Assembly (NCBI RefSeq): GCF_001456115.1
Contig: NZ_CP013264.1
Location: 852,001-916,000 of the forward strand
DNA length: 64,000 bases
Direction: 5' to 3'
From: Sphingobium baderi
Lineage (GTDB): Bacteria; Pseudomonadota; Alphaproteobacteria; Sphingomonadales; Sphingomonadaceae
Below, one piece after another: positions 33,131-41,815 of the stretch (the first letter of the stretch is position 1; each line of letters starts with the position of its first letter). The notes beneath the pieces were generated by a model that saw only the letters and a list, made by a program, of their open reading frames with translations, was not told the origin of the DNA and did no database searches. A program made the translations under genes and the position numbers.

Positions 33131-33508
33131 ATGATAGAGCCGGTGCTGCCGGCCACTAATCAAGGCGGACGAGGCCGGCGCGAACAGTGGAAGGTTCGCT
33201 TCGCGCCTCGCTGGCGGCCAGTGGCGGATCCACTAACCGGATGGACCGGCGGCGGCGATCCGCTCGAGACGATCGAGCTGCGCTTTCCCAACTTGGAGGC
33301 GGCGGCGAACTATTGCCAGCGGCAAGGATTGCGTTTCTCAGTCCATGGAGAGGCGCGTCGCCAGCGCCCGCTTCACGCTTACCTGCCCGCGGCGCCCGCT
33401 CCAGTGCTGTGCTGCTCGCCGACAGGTCCGCATGCGCGTTGCTGCGGTGCCTATCCGATCGCTGCGGCAGAGCGTGATTGTCATCCAAGGTTCAGCGTGG
33501 CCGGTTAG
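33131..33508 (+). CDS. NDUFS4-like (complex I accessory) domain protein
   Basis: A 125-residue protein whose first 80 residues match the ETC complex I NDUFS4-like domain: EQWKVRFAPRWRPVADPLTGWTGGGDPLETIELRFPNLEAAANYCQRQGLRFSVH. The C-terminal 45 residues are Cys/Pro-rich and unlike the family. The normal complex I subunit is a housekeeping gene, so an extra copy in a stress island is unexpected. The start is the first ATG in frame before the domain, without a strong ribosome site. Confidence 0.65.
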   Translation: MIEPVLPATNQGGRGRREQWKVRFAPRWRPVADPLTGWTGGGDPLETIELRFPNLEAAANYCQRQGLRFSVHGEARRQRPLHAYLPAAPAPVLCCSPTGPHARCCGAYPIAAAERDCHPRFSVAG

Positions 33509-33546
33509 ATCTCTCACCCACCAAACCAGCAACGAAAGGACGAATG

Positions 33547-34107
33547 ATGCGAAAATTGCTTCGTACAGCCGTCTTGGCCGGCGCGGCGGCAATCGCCACC
33601 GCGGGGACGGCTATCGCGGCCGCAAACCACAACCGGGTCATGACTATCGACTTGCCCGACGGCTCGCTTGCCCGGATCGAGTACCAGGGCGATGTGGCGC
33701 CCAAGGTCACCGTTGAGCCGGCGATGAGGTTCGCGCCGGTGCGATTTGCCGATCCGGCGATAACCGCGCCGTTCGCGCTGTTCGACCGGATCGCCGCCGA
33801 CATGGATCGGCAGATGGATGCGATGTTCCGCCAGGCGCGGATGCTCGAAGCGGCGGCGGCCAGAGGCGCAACGCCCGACCGGGCCGCCTTCGGCACCCTG
33901 CCGGCAGGAACCGTGAGCTATCGCTTCGTCTCTACCAGCACCGGAAACGGTACTTGCAGCCGCAGCATCCAGGTAACGTCGCTCGGCGCGGACCAGCAGC
34001 CAAAGGTCGTTTCGAGTAGTTCCGGTGACTGCGGCGCACCGTCACGCGGGCCGGTTCAAGCCGTTGCCGATCATGGCAAGCTGGCATCACCAGCGAAGAC
34101 CATTTGA
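33547..34107 (+). CDS. Secreted protein of unknown function
   Basis: A 186-residue protein with a signal peptide (MRKLLRTAVLAGAAAIATAGTAIAA) and predicted periplasmic location. A DRIAADMDRQMDAMFRQARMLEAAAA helix suggests coiled-coil contact. Two Cys flank a Ser-rich segment (GTCSRSIQVTSLG ... SSSSGDCG), which could form a disulphide. No family recognised, but such proteins accompany Hsp20 genes in sphingomonads. The second of two adjacent ATGs has AAGGA at a better spacing. Confidence 0.7.
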   Translation: MRKLLRTAVLAGAAAIATAGTAIAAANHNRVMTIDLPDGSLARIEYQGDVAPKVTVEPAMRFAPVRFADPAITAPFALFDRIAADMDRQMDAMFRQARMLEAAAARGATPDRAAFGTLPAGTVSYRFVSTSTGNGTCSRSIQVTSLGADQQPKVVSSSSGDCGAPSRGPVQAVADHGKLASPAKTI

Positions 34108-34113
34108 GCGATG

Positions 34114-34145
34114 GCCCGGGAGAAGCAATTTCTCCCGGGCCTTTC
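34114..34145. terminator. Bidirectional terminator
   Basis: GCCCGGGAGAA and TTCTCCCGGGC form a long stem with a short loop, with a CTTTC tail. It separates the secreted-protein gene from the convergent Usg operon. Confidence 0.75.
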
Positions 34146-34150
34146 ACGAT

Positions 34151-34525
34151 TCACCCGCGCTGCCGATGGGATGCCCGATCCAGCGCGGCGAGGACCCGGT
34201 CGATCACGCCGGCGCTGCTCGCCGCCTTGGGAAGCTCGCGGCGCGCGAAGTGCTGCAGCCGGTCGACGTCGCGCTGCGGCAGGCGGAGCTCGATCGGCAT
34301 TGCTCCGAGACGATCGGGCGCGATCCGCTGCGCGGCCTTGCCTGAGCGCAGAAAATGATCGAGCAGCCGCTTGCGATCGGCAAAGCTCCAGCCCAGCGCC
34401 TCCAGTTCCTCGGGCGGCACCGACAGGAGCGCGAGCGCGAACTCCATGATGTCGTCGAATGGCAAGGCAATGCGGACGCGGCGGCCGCCGCGTTCGCGCC
34501 ACTTTCGCAGCGGCCCCCTCGTCAT
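34151..34525 (-). CDS. Hypothetical protein, third gene of the Usg operon
   Basis: A 124-residue basic protein (MTRGPLRKWRERGGRRVRIALPFDDIMEFALALLSVPPEELEALGWSF ...) with predicted helices and no recognised domain. Its start overlaps the Usg stop (ATGA). The gene order 78-residue protein, Usg and this protein is compact, so they probably act in one process, which is unknown. Confidence 0.65.
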   Translation of the reverse strand: MTRGPLRKWRERGGRRVRIALPFDDIMEFALALLSVPPEELEALGWSFADRKRLLDHFLRSGKAAQRIAPDRLGAMPIELRLPQRDVDRLQHFARRELPKAASSAGVIDRVLAALDRASHRQRG

Positions 34526-34791
34526 TGCATCCTGATCACGCCATCGACGGCGCGCCACTCGGTCGGACGAACGAGCTGGTCGTGCGCGATTTGCACCGAG
34601 TGGAGCGCCGCCTCGATCTCGCGCCGCCAATGATCGAGGAAGTCGAACAGCACCGGGAAATCGGGCGCAAGATCATACTCCTGCCAAACGTACAGCTGCA
34701 GTAGTGAAGGGGCGTCCGGCCGGTAGTAGTGCACTTCGGCGGTGGTTAGCCCATATCCCTGCAGCTGAGCGAGGAAAGCGCGATCCCTCAT
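34522..34791 (-). CDS. usg: Usg family protein
   Basis: An 89-residue protein with the Usg pattern FLAQLQGYGLTTAEVHYYRPDAPSLLQLYVWQEYDLAPDFPVLFDFLDHWRREIEAALHSVQIAHDQL. The family is conserved in alphaproteobacteria, where it was first noted near tryptophan genes; no function is established. Here it sits between heat-shock genes. It overlaps both neighbours by 4 bp. Confidence 0.85.
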   Translation of the reverse strand: MRDRAFLAQLQGYGLTTAEVHYYRPDAPSLLQLYVWQEYDLAPDFPVLFDFLDHWRREIEAALHSVQIAHDQLVRPTEWRAVDGVIRMQ

Positions 34792-35024
34792 TGAAGCCGA
34801 CTACCCGAATCCCTGCCTTCGTCGAGCGAGCGCATGGCGGCGAGCACTTCATCGATCGGTACGGCGCGTTTTGCGCCCGGGGGTTTGCGAAGCGCCGGCT
34901 TGTCTCGCACGGCAGATCGATCCGATGCCCAGGATGCGAGGATGGCACGCTTCACTTCGGGTTCCAAATCCGGATGCCGCGCAACATCAAAGGGGTGAAG
35001 AAAACGTGCGTAGGGCTGCGACAT
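34788..35024 (-). CDS. Small conserved protein, first gene of the Usg operon
   Basis: A 78-residue protein: FLHPFDVARHPDLEPEVKRAILASWASDRSAVRDKPALRKPP ... PIDEVLAAMRSLDE. This pattern is common next to Hsp20 or usg genes in alphaproteobacteria, without known function. AAGGAG is nine bases before the ATG at 35024. A TTGACG / AAAATT pair at about 35113-35085 on the minus strand, spaced 17, may be its promoter. Confidence 0.7.
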   Translation of the reverse strand: MSQPYARFLHPFDVARHPDLEPEVKRAILASWASDRSAVRDKPALRKPPGAKRAVPIDEVLAAMRSLDEGRDSGSRLQ

Positions 35025-35132
35025 GGCCAAAACTCCTTTCCTTGTGTCGCTCCTTTCGTTGATGCGGGACAGACCCGCACCGGAGAATTTTGGTTCCGTT
35101 CCGAGTCTCGTCAAGAGGCAAGTTGGACCCGA

Positions 35133-35159
35133 TTGGCACTCCAACGCCAAGAGTGCCAA
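35133..35159 (+). promoter_or_regulatory. CIRCE element (HrcA operator)
   Basis: TTGGCACTC, nine bases, GAGTGCCAA: a perfect inverted repeat with the CIRCE layout (consensus TTAGCACTC-N9-GAGTGCTAA). It lies upstream of groES and indicates HrcA repression. Confidence 0.9.
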
Positions 35160-35176
35160 AAAATTTCATTCCGCCT

Positions 35177-35205
35177 CTTGAACGGAAAAATCGGTTTTCC
35201 TAGCT
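35177..35205 (+). promoter_or_regulatory. Candidate RpoH promoter for groESL
   Basis: CTTGAA (35177-35182), about 16 bases, CCTAGCT (35199-35205). With the CIRCE element just upstream, groESL seems to have both HrcA and RpoH control. Confidence 0.55.
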
Positions 35206-35274
35206 CAGCGAAACCTGTCGTTCGGATGAACGGCAGGGTCTGTCACATCATGTTTTGCATCTGGAGCTTTTGCC

Positions 35275-35589
35275 ATGCATTTCCGCCCCTTGCACGACCG
35301 TGTGGTCGTCCGTCGCATCGACGCCGAGGAGAAGACCTCGGGCGGCATCATCATCCCTGACACCGCCAAGGAAAAACCGCAGGAAGGCGAGGTTGTCGCC
35401 GTCGGGCCGGGCGCCCGCGACGACAAGGGCACGCTCGTCGAACTGTCAGTGAAGGCCGGTGATCGGATCCTGTTCGGCAAATGGTCGGGCACCGAGGTCA
35501 AGATCGATGGCGAGGATCTGCTCATCATGAAGGAGAGCGATATCCTTGGCGTGATCGACAACGTCGTGCCGCTCAAGCAGGCGGCCTGA
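35275..35589 (+). CDS. groES: Co-chaperonin GroES
   Basis: A 104-residue GroES ([44 protein letters not shown] ... [32 protein letters not shown]). The mobile loop is intact. It forms an operon with groEL 55 bases downstream, under the CIRCE and RpoH signals. Length is slightly above the usual 95-97. Confidence 0.97.
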   Translation: MHFRPLHDRVVVRRIDAEEKTSGGIIIPDTAKEKPQEGEVVAVGPGARDDKGTLVELSVKAGDRILFGKWSGTEVKIDGEDLLIMKESDILGVIDNVVPLKQAA

Positions 35590-35629
35590 TCGACCGCCCT
35601 CATCCCTCGAACATTCAGGAAGGACATAG

Positions 35630-37264
<1,635 letters not shown>

Positions 37265-37272
37265 CGTGAGAC

Positions 37273-37297
37273 GGGGAGCCCGATACTCGGGCTCCCC
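37273..37297 (+). terminator. Terminator after groEL
   Basis: GGGGAGCCCGA and TCGGGCTCCCC form an 11-bp stem with a 3-base loop, right after the groEL stop. No T-run follows. The rest of the gap to 37631 holds no gene. Confidence 0.65.
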
Positions 37298-37631
37298 GGA
37301 GCTTAAGAGCTTAAGAGCGACAAGTCCCTTTCTATTATTCTTCGATGCCGGTCAGGCAACTGCTGGATGTCGGCTCCTGGCAACAGCTGTCGGTCGACTT
37401 ATTGCTGTGGGACGGCGGCTCTGTCCCAGACCAAGTCTTTCATCCTTCTCAAATGCGTGATGAACGAAAGGCAGGAATCGATCACGGCAATCTGAAACTC
37501 GAATGTCTGGAATGTTGGCGGGTACAGAAGCTATAGAGGCGCATACGCCATTGCCTGTATTTCTGCGCCACGCTTTTCGCCCCGGCGCTTGGGGCTTGAT
37601 TCATTAGCCAGCGCCCACCGATCTAAGCGTG

Positions 37632-39662
37632 ATGTCCGCGACAAAAATCCTTTGGGGTCAGGTCATCACGGTCTTCCTGATCGTGCTAGCCGGCATATGG
37701 GCCGCGACGCAGTGGACGGCCGCGGCGCTCGCCTATCAGCCTGAGCTTGGGGCGCCTTGGTTCATGCTTGGCGATTGGCCTGTCTATCCGCCGCCGGCCT
37801 TCTTCTGGTGGTGGTTCTCGTTCGAAGCCTATGCGCCCGAGATATTCCAGACCGGCGCGTTCATCGCCGTGTCGGGCGGATTCGCCGCGATCGTCGTCGC
37901 CATCGGCATGTCGGTATGGCGCGCACGCGAGCTGAAGAACGCCGAGACCTACGGCTCGGCGCGCTGGGCAACGCGCAGTGAGGCGAGCGCCGCCGGGCTG
38001 CTTGGACCGAACGGCGTCATGCTGGGGCGGCTCGGGCGCGACTATCTGCGGCATGACGGCCCCGAGCATGTGCTGTGCTTCGCGCCCACACGGTCGGGCA
38101 AGGGTGTTGGCCTCGTCGTGCCCACGCTGCTGACCTGGCCCGGCTCAGCGATCGTTCATGACATCAAGGGCGAGAATTGGCAGCTCACGGCCGGCTTTCG
38201 CGCCCTGCACGCGCGAGTGCTGCTGTTCGATCCGACCAACGCCGCTTCAGCCGCCTACAATCCCCTGCTCGAAATCCGCAAGGGCGCCTGGGAAGTGCGC
38301 GACGTGCAGAATGTCGCCGACGTGCTGGTCGATCCCGAAGGCAGCCTAGAAAAGCGCAACCATTGGGAGAAGACGAGCCACGCCCTTCTGGTCGGCGCGA
38401 TCCTCCATGTCCTTTATGCCGGCGAGAACAAGACGCTCGCGGGTGTCGCCGCCTTCCTGTCCGATCCGCGCCAGCCTATAGAGTCCACGCTGCGCGCCAT
38501 GATGACCACGCCGCATCTTGGCGAGGCCGGCGTCCATCCCGTCGTTGCCAGCGCGGCCCGCGAGCTGCTCAACAAATCGGCCAATGAGCGGTCGGGCGTC
38601 CTGAGCACCGCCATGTCGTTCCTCGGCCTCTATCGCGATCCCGTCGTCGCGCAGGTCACGCGCACCTGCAAGTGGCGCATAGCGGATCTCGTCGAGGGCG
38701 AGCGGCCGGTGACGCTTTATCTCGTCGTGCCACCATCCGACATCTCGCGCACCAAGCCGCTCATTCGCCTCATCCTCAACCAGATCGGGCGCCGCTTGAC
38801 CGAGGACTTGAAGGCGCGGCAGTCGCGCCATCGCCTCCTGTTGATGCTGGACGAGTTTCCCGCGCTGGGGCGGCTGGACTTCTTCGAGAGCGCGCTGGCG
38901 TTCATGGCCGGCTACGGCATCCAGAGCTTCCTGATCGCGCAATCGCTCAACCAGATCGAAAAGGCATATGGGCCGAACAACGCGATCCTCGACAACTGCC
39001 ATGTCAGGGTGAGCTTCGCCACCAATGACGAGCGCACCGCCAAGCGCATATCGGACGCGCTCGGCACTGCGACCGAGATGCGAGCGATGAAGAACTACGC
39101 CGGGCATCGCCTCTCACCCTGGCTCGGGCATTTGATGGTGTCGCGCTCCGAAACCGCCCGCCAGCTCCTCACCCCCGGCGAGATCATGCAGCTCCCGCCC
39201 GACGACGAGATCGTCATGGTCGCTGGCATCCCGCCGATCCGAGCGAAGAAAGTCCGGTATTTCAAGGATCGGCGGTTCACGCAGCGCGTGCTGTCGCCGC
39301 CGGATAGGAATGTCGGGGAAGGCCCGCCGCGCCCGAACGACTGGAGCGGCTTGCCACCGATCGAGGCTCCGCCGATGCCCCAACCGATCGAGCATGATGC
39401 GCCGAAAAAGCCGAAGAAGAAAAAGGCCGCCAAGAAGGCTAGTGCGGCGGACGATGCCGCGAACGCGGACCTGCGCCGCGAACCGGAGATGGAACGTCAT
39501 ATCGACATCGCGCCGGCGCCCATGCCCGTTTCCGCCAATGAGTTTGAGCTGGACGAGCCCGAACCCGATGTCGACGCGGCACGGCAAGCGACGGCGCGCC
39601 GTCAGACGCAGCGGCTGGCCCGGCAGGCGTCCCTCGATCCCGACGACGGCATCGAGCTATGA
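37632..39662 (+). CDS. traG: Type IV secretion coupling protein TraG/VirD4
   Basis: A 676-residue inner-membrane ATPase that brings the relaxase-DNA complex to the mating channel. Two or three N-terminal membrane helices (about residues 8-30 and 75-95), Walker A FAPTRSGKGVG at 150-160, Walker B LLLMLDEFPALG, and a Lys-rich low-complexity C-terminus after residue 560. First gene of the traG-trb operon; its stop overlaps the next start. In related elements this gene adjoins the relaxase gene. Confidence 0.95.
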   Translation: MSATKILWGQVITVFLIVLAGIWAATQWTAAALAYQPELGAPWFMLGDWPVYPPPAFFWWWFSFEAYAPEIFQTGAFIAVSGGFAAIVVAIGMSVWRARELKNAETYGSARWATRSEASAAGLLGPNGVMLGRLGRDYLRHDGPEHVLCFAPTRSGKGVGLVVPTLLTWPGSAIVHDIKGENWQLTAGFRALHARVLLFDPTNAASAAYNPLLEIRKGAWEVRDVQNVADVLVDPEGSLEKRNHWEKTSHALLVGAILHVLYAGENKTLAGVAAFLSDPRQPIESTLRAMMTTPHLGEAGVHPVVASAARELLNKSANERSGVLSTAMSFLGLYRDPVVAQVTRTCKWRIADLVEGERPVTLYLVVPPSDISRTKPLIRLILNQIGRRLTEDLKARQSRHRLLLMLDEFPALGRLDFFESALAFMAGYGIQSFLIAQSLNQIEKAYGPNNAILDNCHVRVSFATNDERTAKRISDALGTATEMRAMKNYAGHRLSPWLGHLMVSRSETARQLLTPGEIMQLPPDDEIVMVAGIPPIRAKKVRYFKDRRFTQRVLSPPDRNVGEGPPRPNDWSGLPPIEAPPMPQPIEHDAPKKPKKKKAAKKASAADDAANADLRREPEMERHIDIAPAPMPVSANEFELDEPEPDVDAARQATARRQTQRLARQASLDPDDGIEL

Positions 39663-40078
39663 CCACCAAGTCACCTTTGTCCGTCTATCTCGAACAGGAC
39701 CTCAAGGACGCGCTTGAAGCCTATGCGGATAGGCGCGGCCAGTCGCGGTCGCTGATCGCCGAGGCTGCCATTGCGTCCTTCTTGTCGCCCGATGCAGACG
39801 AACAGCGCGAAGCGGCCATCTCCAAGCGCCTCGACCGGCTGGACCGGCGTATGATCCGGTTGGAGCGCGATGTGGGGATCGGTGTCGAGATGATCGCAAT
39901 GTTCGTCCGATTCTGGCTATCGAACACCCCGCCGCCACCCGAAGCGGAACGGGGCGCCATGCGCCGACAGGGCGGTGATCGCTACGATGCCTTCATCGAC
40001 GCGCTTGGCCGTCGACTCGCGAAAGGTCCGAAGGTCAGGCAGGAAATCAGCGAGGACTTTCCTGCCCGGGAAGAGTGA
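39659..40078 (+). CDS. CopG-type ribbon-helix-helix protein
   Basis: A 139-residue protein with an N-terminal ribbon-helix-helix (SPLSVYLEQDLKDALEAYADRRGQSRSLIAEAAIASFL) then a coiled segment RLDRLDRRMIRLERDVGIGVEMIAMFVRFWL. CopG-like proteins between traG and trbB are regular in these elements and probably regulate the transfer operon or assist at oriT. Translationally coupled to traG (ATGA). A 140-base gap follows before trbB. Confidence 0.8.
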   Translation: MTTKSPLSVYLEQDLKDALEAYADRRGQSRSLIAEAAIASFLSPDADEQREAAISKRLDRLDRRMIRLERDVGIGVEMIAMFVRFWLSNTPPPPEAERGAMRRQGGDRYDAFIDALGRRLAKGPKVRQEISEDFPAREE

Positions 40079-40218
40079 GCGAACTACGCTGCTCCCTGTC
40101 GTTCTTCGCCAGCCTACGACAGCCGAATCTATCTGTTGAACTCTGATCCTTTTTGTCTCTCTTGATGTGTCCCTGACGCCGGGCGGCGGTTCGCCCGGTC
40201 CAATTCAGGGGCCTCTTC

Positions 40219-41205
40219 TTGATCATCCATCCGATCCGTTCCGAGGCGAAGGCACGCGGCGCGCGGATGCTGCGCACGGCGCTCGGCCCGTCGATCGCCG
40301 CCTGGCTCGACGATGCCGCTGTCATCGAGGTGATGCTGAACCCGGACGGGCGGCTGTGGGTCGATCGGCTCGGCGAAGGCATCAGCGACACCGGCATGAC
40401 GCTGAGCGCCGCCGATGGCGAGCGCATCGTCCGCCTGGTCGCGCATCACGTCGGCGTCGAGGTCCATGCCCGGTCCCCGCGCGTCTCGGCCGAGCTGCCG
40501 GAAGGGGGCGAGCGGTTCGAGGGGTTGCTGCCGCCCGTCGTCGCCGCGCCGGCCTTCGCAATCCGTAAGCCCGCCGTCGCGGTGTTCACGCTCGACGACT
40601 ATGCGGCCGCCGGGATCATGTCGGCGGCCGAGGCGGCGGCGCTGCGCGATGGCGTGCAGACACGCGCCAACATCCTCGTCGCGGGCGGGACCGGCAGCGG
40701 CAAGACCACGCTGGTCAACGCGCTGCTCGCCGAGGTGGCGAAGACCACCGACCGCATCGTCCTGATCGAAGACACGCGCGAGCTGCAATGCGCCGCGCCC
40801 AACCTCGTCGCCATGCGGACCAAGGATGGCGTCGTCTCGCTGTCCGATCTCGTCCGATCCTCGCTGCGGCTCCGCCCCGACCGCATTCCCATCGGCGAGG
40901 TGCGCGGCGCCGAGGCGCTCGACCTTCTCAAAGCCTGGGGCACCGGCCACCCCGGCGGCATCGGCACCATTCACGCCGGGACCGCGCTCGGCGCGCTGCG
41001 CCGCATGGAGCAGCTCATCCAGGAGGCCGTCGTCACGGTCCCGCGCGCGCTGCTGGCCGAGACCATCGACCTGATCGCCGTGCTGGTCCGCGACGGGCAC
41101 GGGCGCCGGCTGATCGAGCTGGCCCGCGTCGACGGACTCGACCCCGCGACCGGCGACTACCGCCTCGCACCGCTCACCACCCCCCACCCCGGAGACCTGC
41201 CATGA
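40219..41205 (+). CDS. trbB: P-type conjugative transfer ATPase TrbB
   Basis: A 328-residue VirB11-like hexameric ATPase. Walker A is [10 protein letters not shown] at 155-164, the Asp box IEDTRELQC and Walker B/His box [38 protein letters not shown] follow. It starts with TTG, supported by AGGGG seven bases upstream; no ATG upstream fits the homologous start. The stop overlaps trbC. Confidence 0.95.
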   Translation: MIIHPIRSEAKARGARMLRTALGPSIAAWLDDAAVIEVMLNPDGRLWVDRLGEGISDTGMTLSAADGERIVRLVAHHVGVEVHARSPRVSAELPEGGERFEGLLPPVVAAPAFAIRKPAVAVFTLDDYAAAGIMSAAEAAALRDGVQTRANILVAGGTGSGKTTLVNALLAEVAKTTDRIVLIEDTRELQCAAPNLVAMRTKDGVVSLSDLVRSSLRLRPDRIPIGEVRGAEALDLLKAWGTGHPGGIGTIHAGTALGALRRMEQLIQEAVVTVPRALLAETIDLIAVLVRDGHGRRLIELARVDGLDPATGDYRLAPLTTPHPGDLP

Positions 41206-41537
41206 TCCATGCCCTTCGGCATGGCGCGCGTCGCGCCATGCTCACCGCCACCGCCAGCGTGATCGCGCTAACCTTCGCCGTTCCGGCCCACGCTGGCGGC
41301 TCGTCTATGCCGTGGGAAGCCCCGCTGCAAAGCATCCTCGAAAGCATCGAGGGGCCGGTGGCGAAAATCATCGCCGTCATCATCATCATTATCACCGGCC
41401 TCACGCTCGCCTTCGGCGACACGTCGGGAGGCTTTCGCCGCCTCATCCAGATCGTGTTCGGCCTGTCCATCGCCTTCGCCGCGTCGAGCTTCTTCCTGTC
41501 GTTCTTCTCGTTCGGCGGCGGGGCGCTGATCGCATGA
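41202..41537 (+). CDS. trbC: TrbC/VirB2 pilin
   Basis: A 111-residue pilin precursor: signal sequence to about residue 31 (VIALTFAVPAHA), then two hydrophobic helices (PVAKIIAVIIIIITGLTLAFGD and IQIVFGLSIAFAASSFFLSFF). It should be processed by the TraF-like peptidase encoded at 15813. Overlaps trbB and trbD by 4 bp each. Confidence 0.92.
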   Translation: MIHALRHGARRAMLTATASVIALTFAVPAHAGGSSMPWEAPLQSILESIEGPVAKIIAVIIIIITGLTLAFGDTSGGFRRLIQIVFGLSIAFAASSFFLSFFSFGGGALIA

Positions 41538-41815
41538 CGGGCGCGGCCGATCCCGTCGAGCCGATCGCCGGCTTCTATGCTCCGGTCCATCGGGCGCTGA
41601 CCGAGCCGATCCTGCTCGGCGGCGCCCCGCGCGCGCTCGCCATCGTCAACGGCACGCTGGCAGGCGCGATCGGCCTCGGCCTGCGCCTCTGGATCGCCGG
41701 CCTCGCCATCTGGGCCATCGGCCACGCGCTCTCGGTATGGGCCGCGCGCCGCGATCCGCAGTTCGTGGACGTGGCTCGCCGGCACCTCCGCTATCCGGCG
41801 TGGATGCGGCCATGA
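41534..41815 (+). CDS. trbD: TrbD (VirB3-like)
   Basis: A 93-residue protein with one or two membrane helices (LAIVNGTLAGAIGLGLRLWIAGLAIWAIGHAL) and FYAPVHRALTEPILLGGAPR, the TrbD/VirB3 signature. It works with the TrbE ATPase at the inner membrane. ATGA overlaps at both ends. Confidence 0.92.
   Translation: MTGAADPVEPIAGFYAPVHRALTEPILLGGAPRALAIVNGTLAGAIGLGLRLWIAGLAIWAIGHALSVWAARRDPQFVDVARRHLRYPAWMRP

Noticed and set aside
37345..37536. Small frame between groEL and traG
   Set aside because: No ribosome site and no similarity; the codon pattern does not resemble neighbouring genes.
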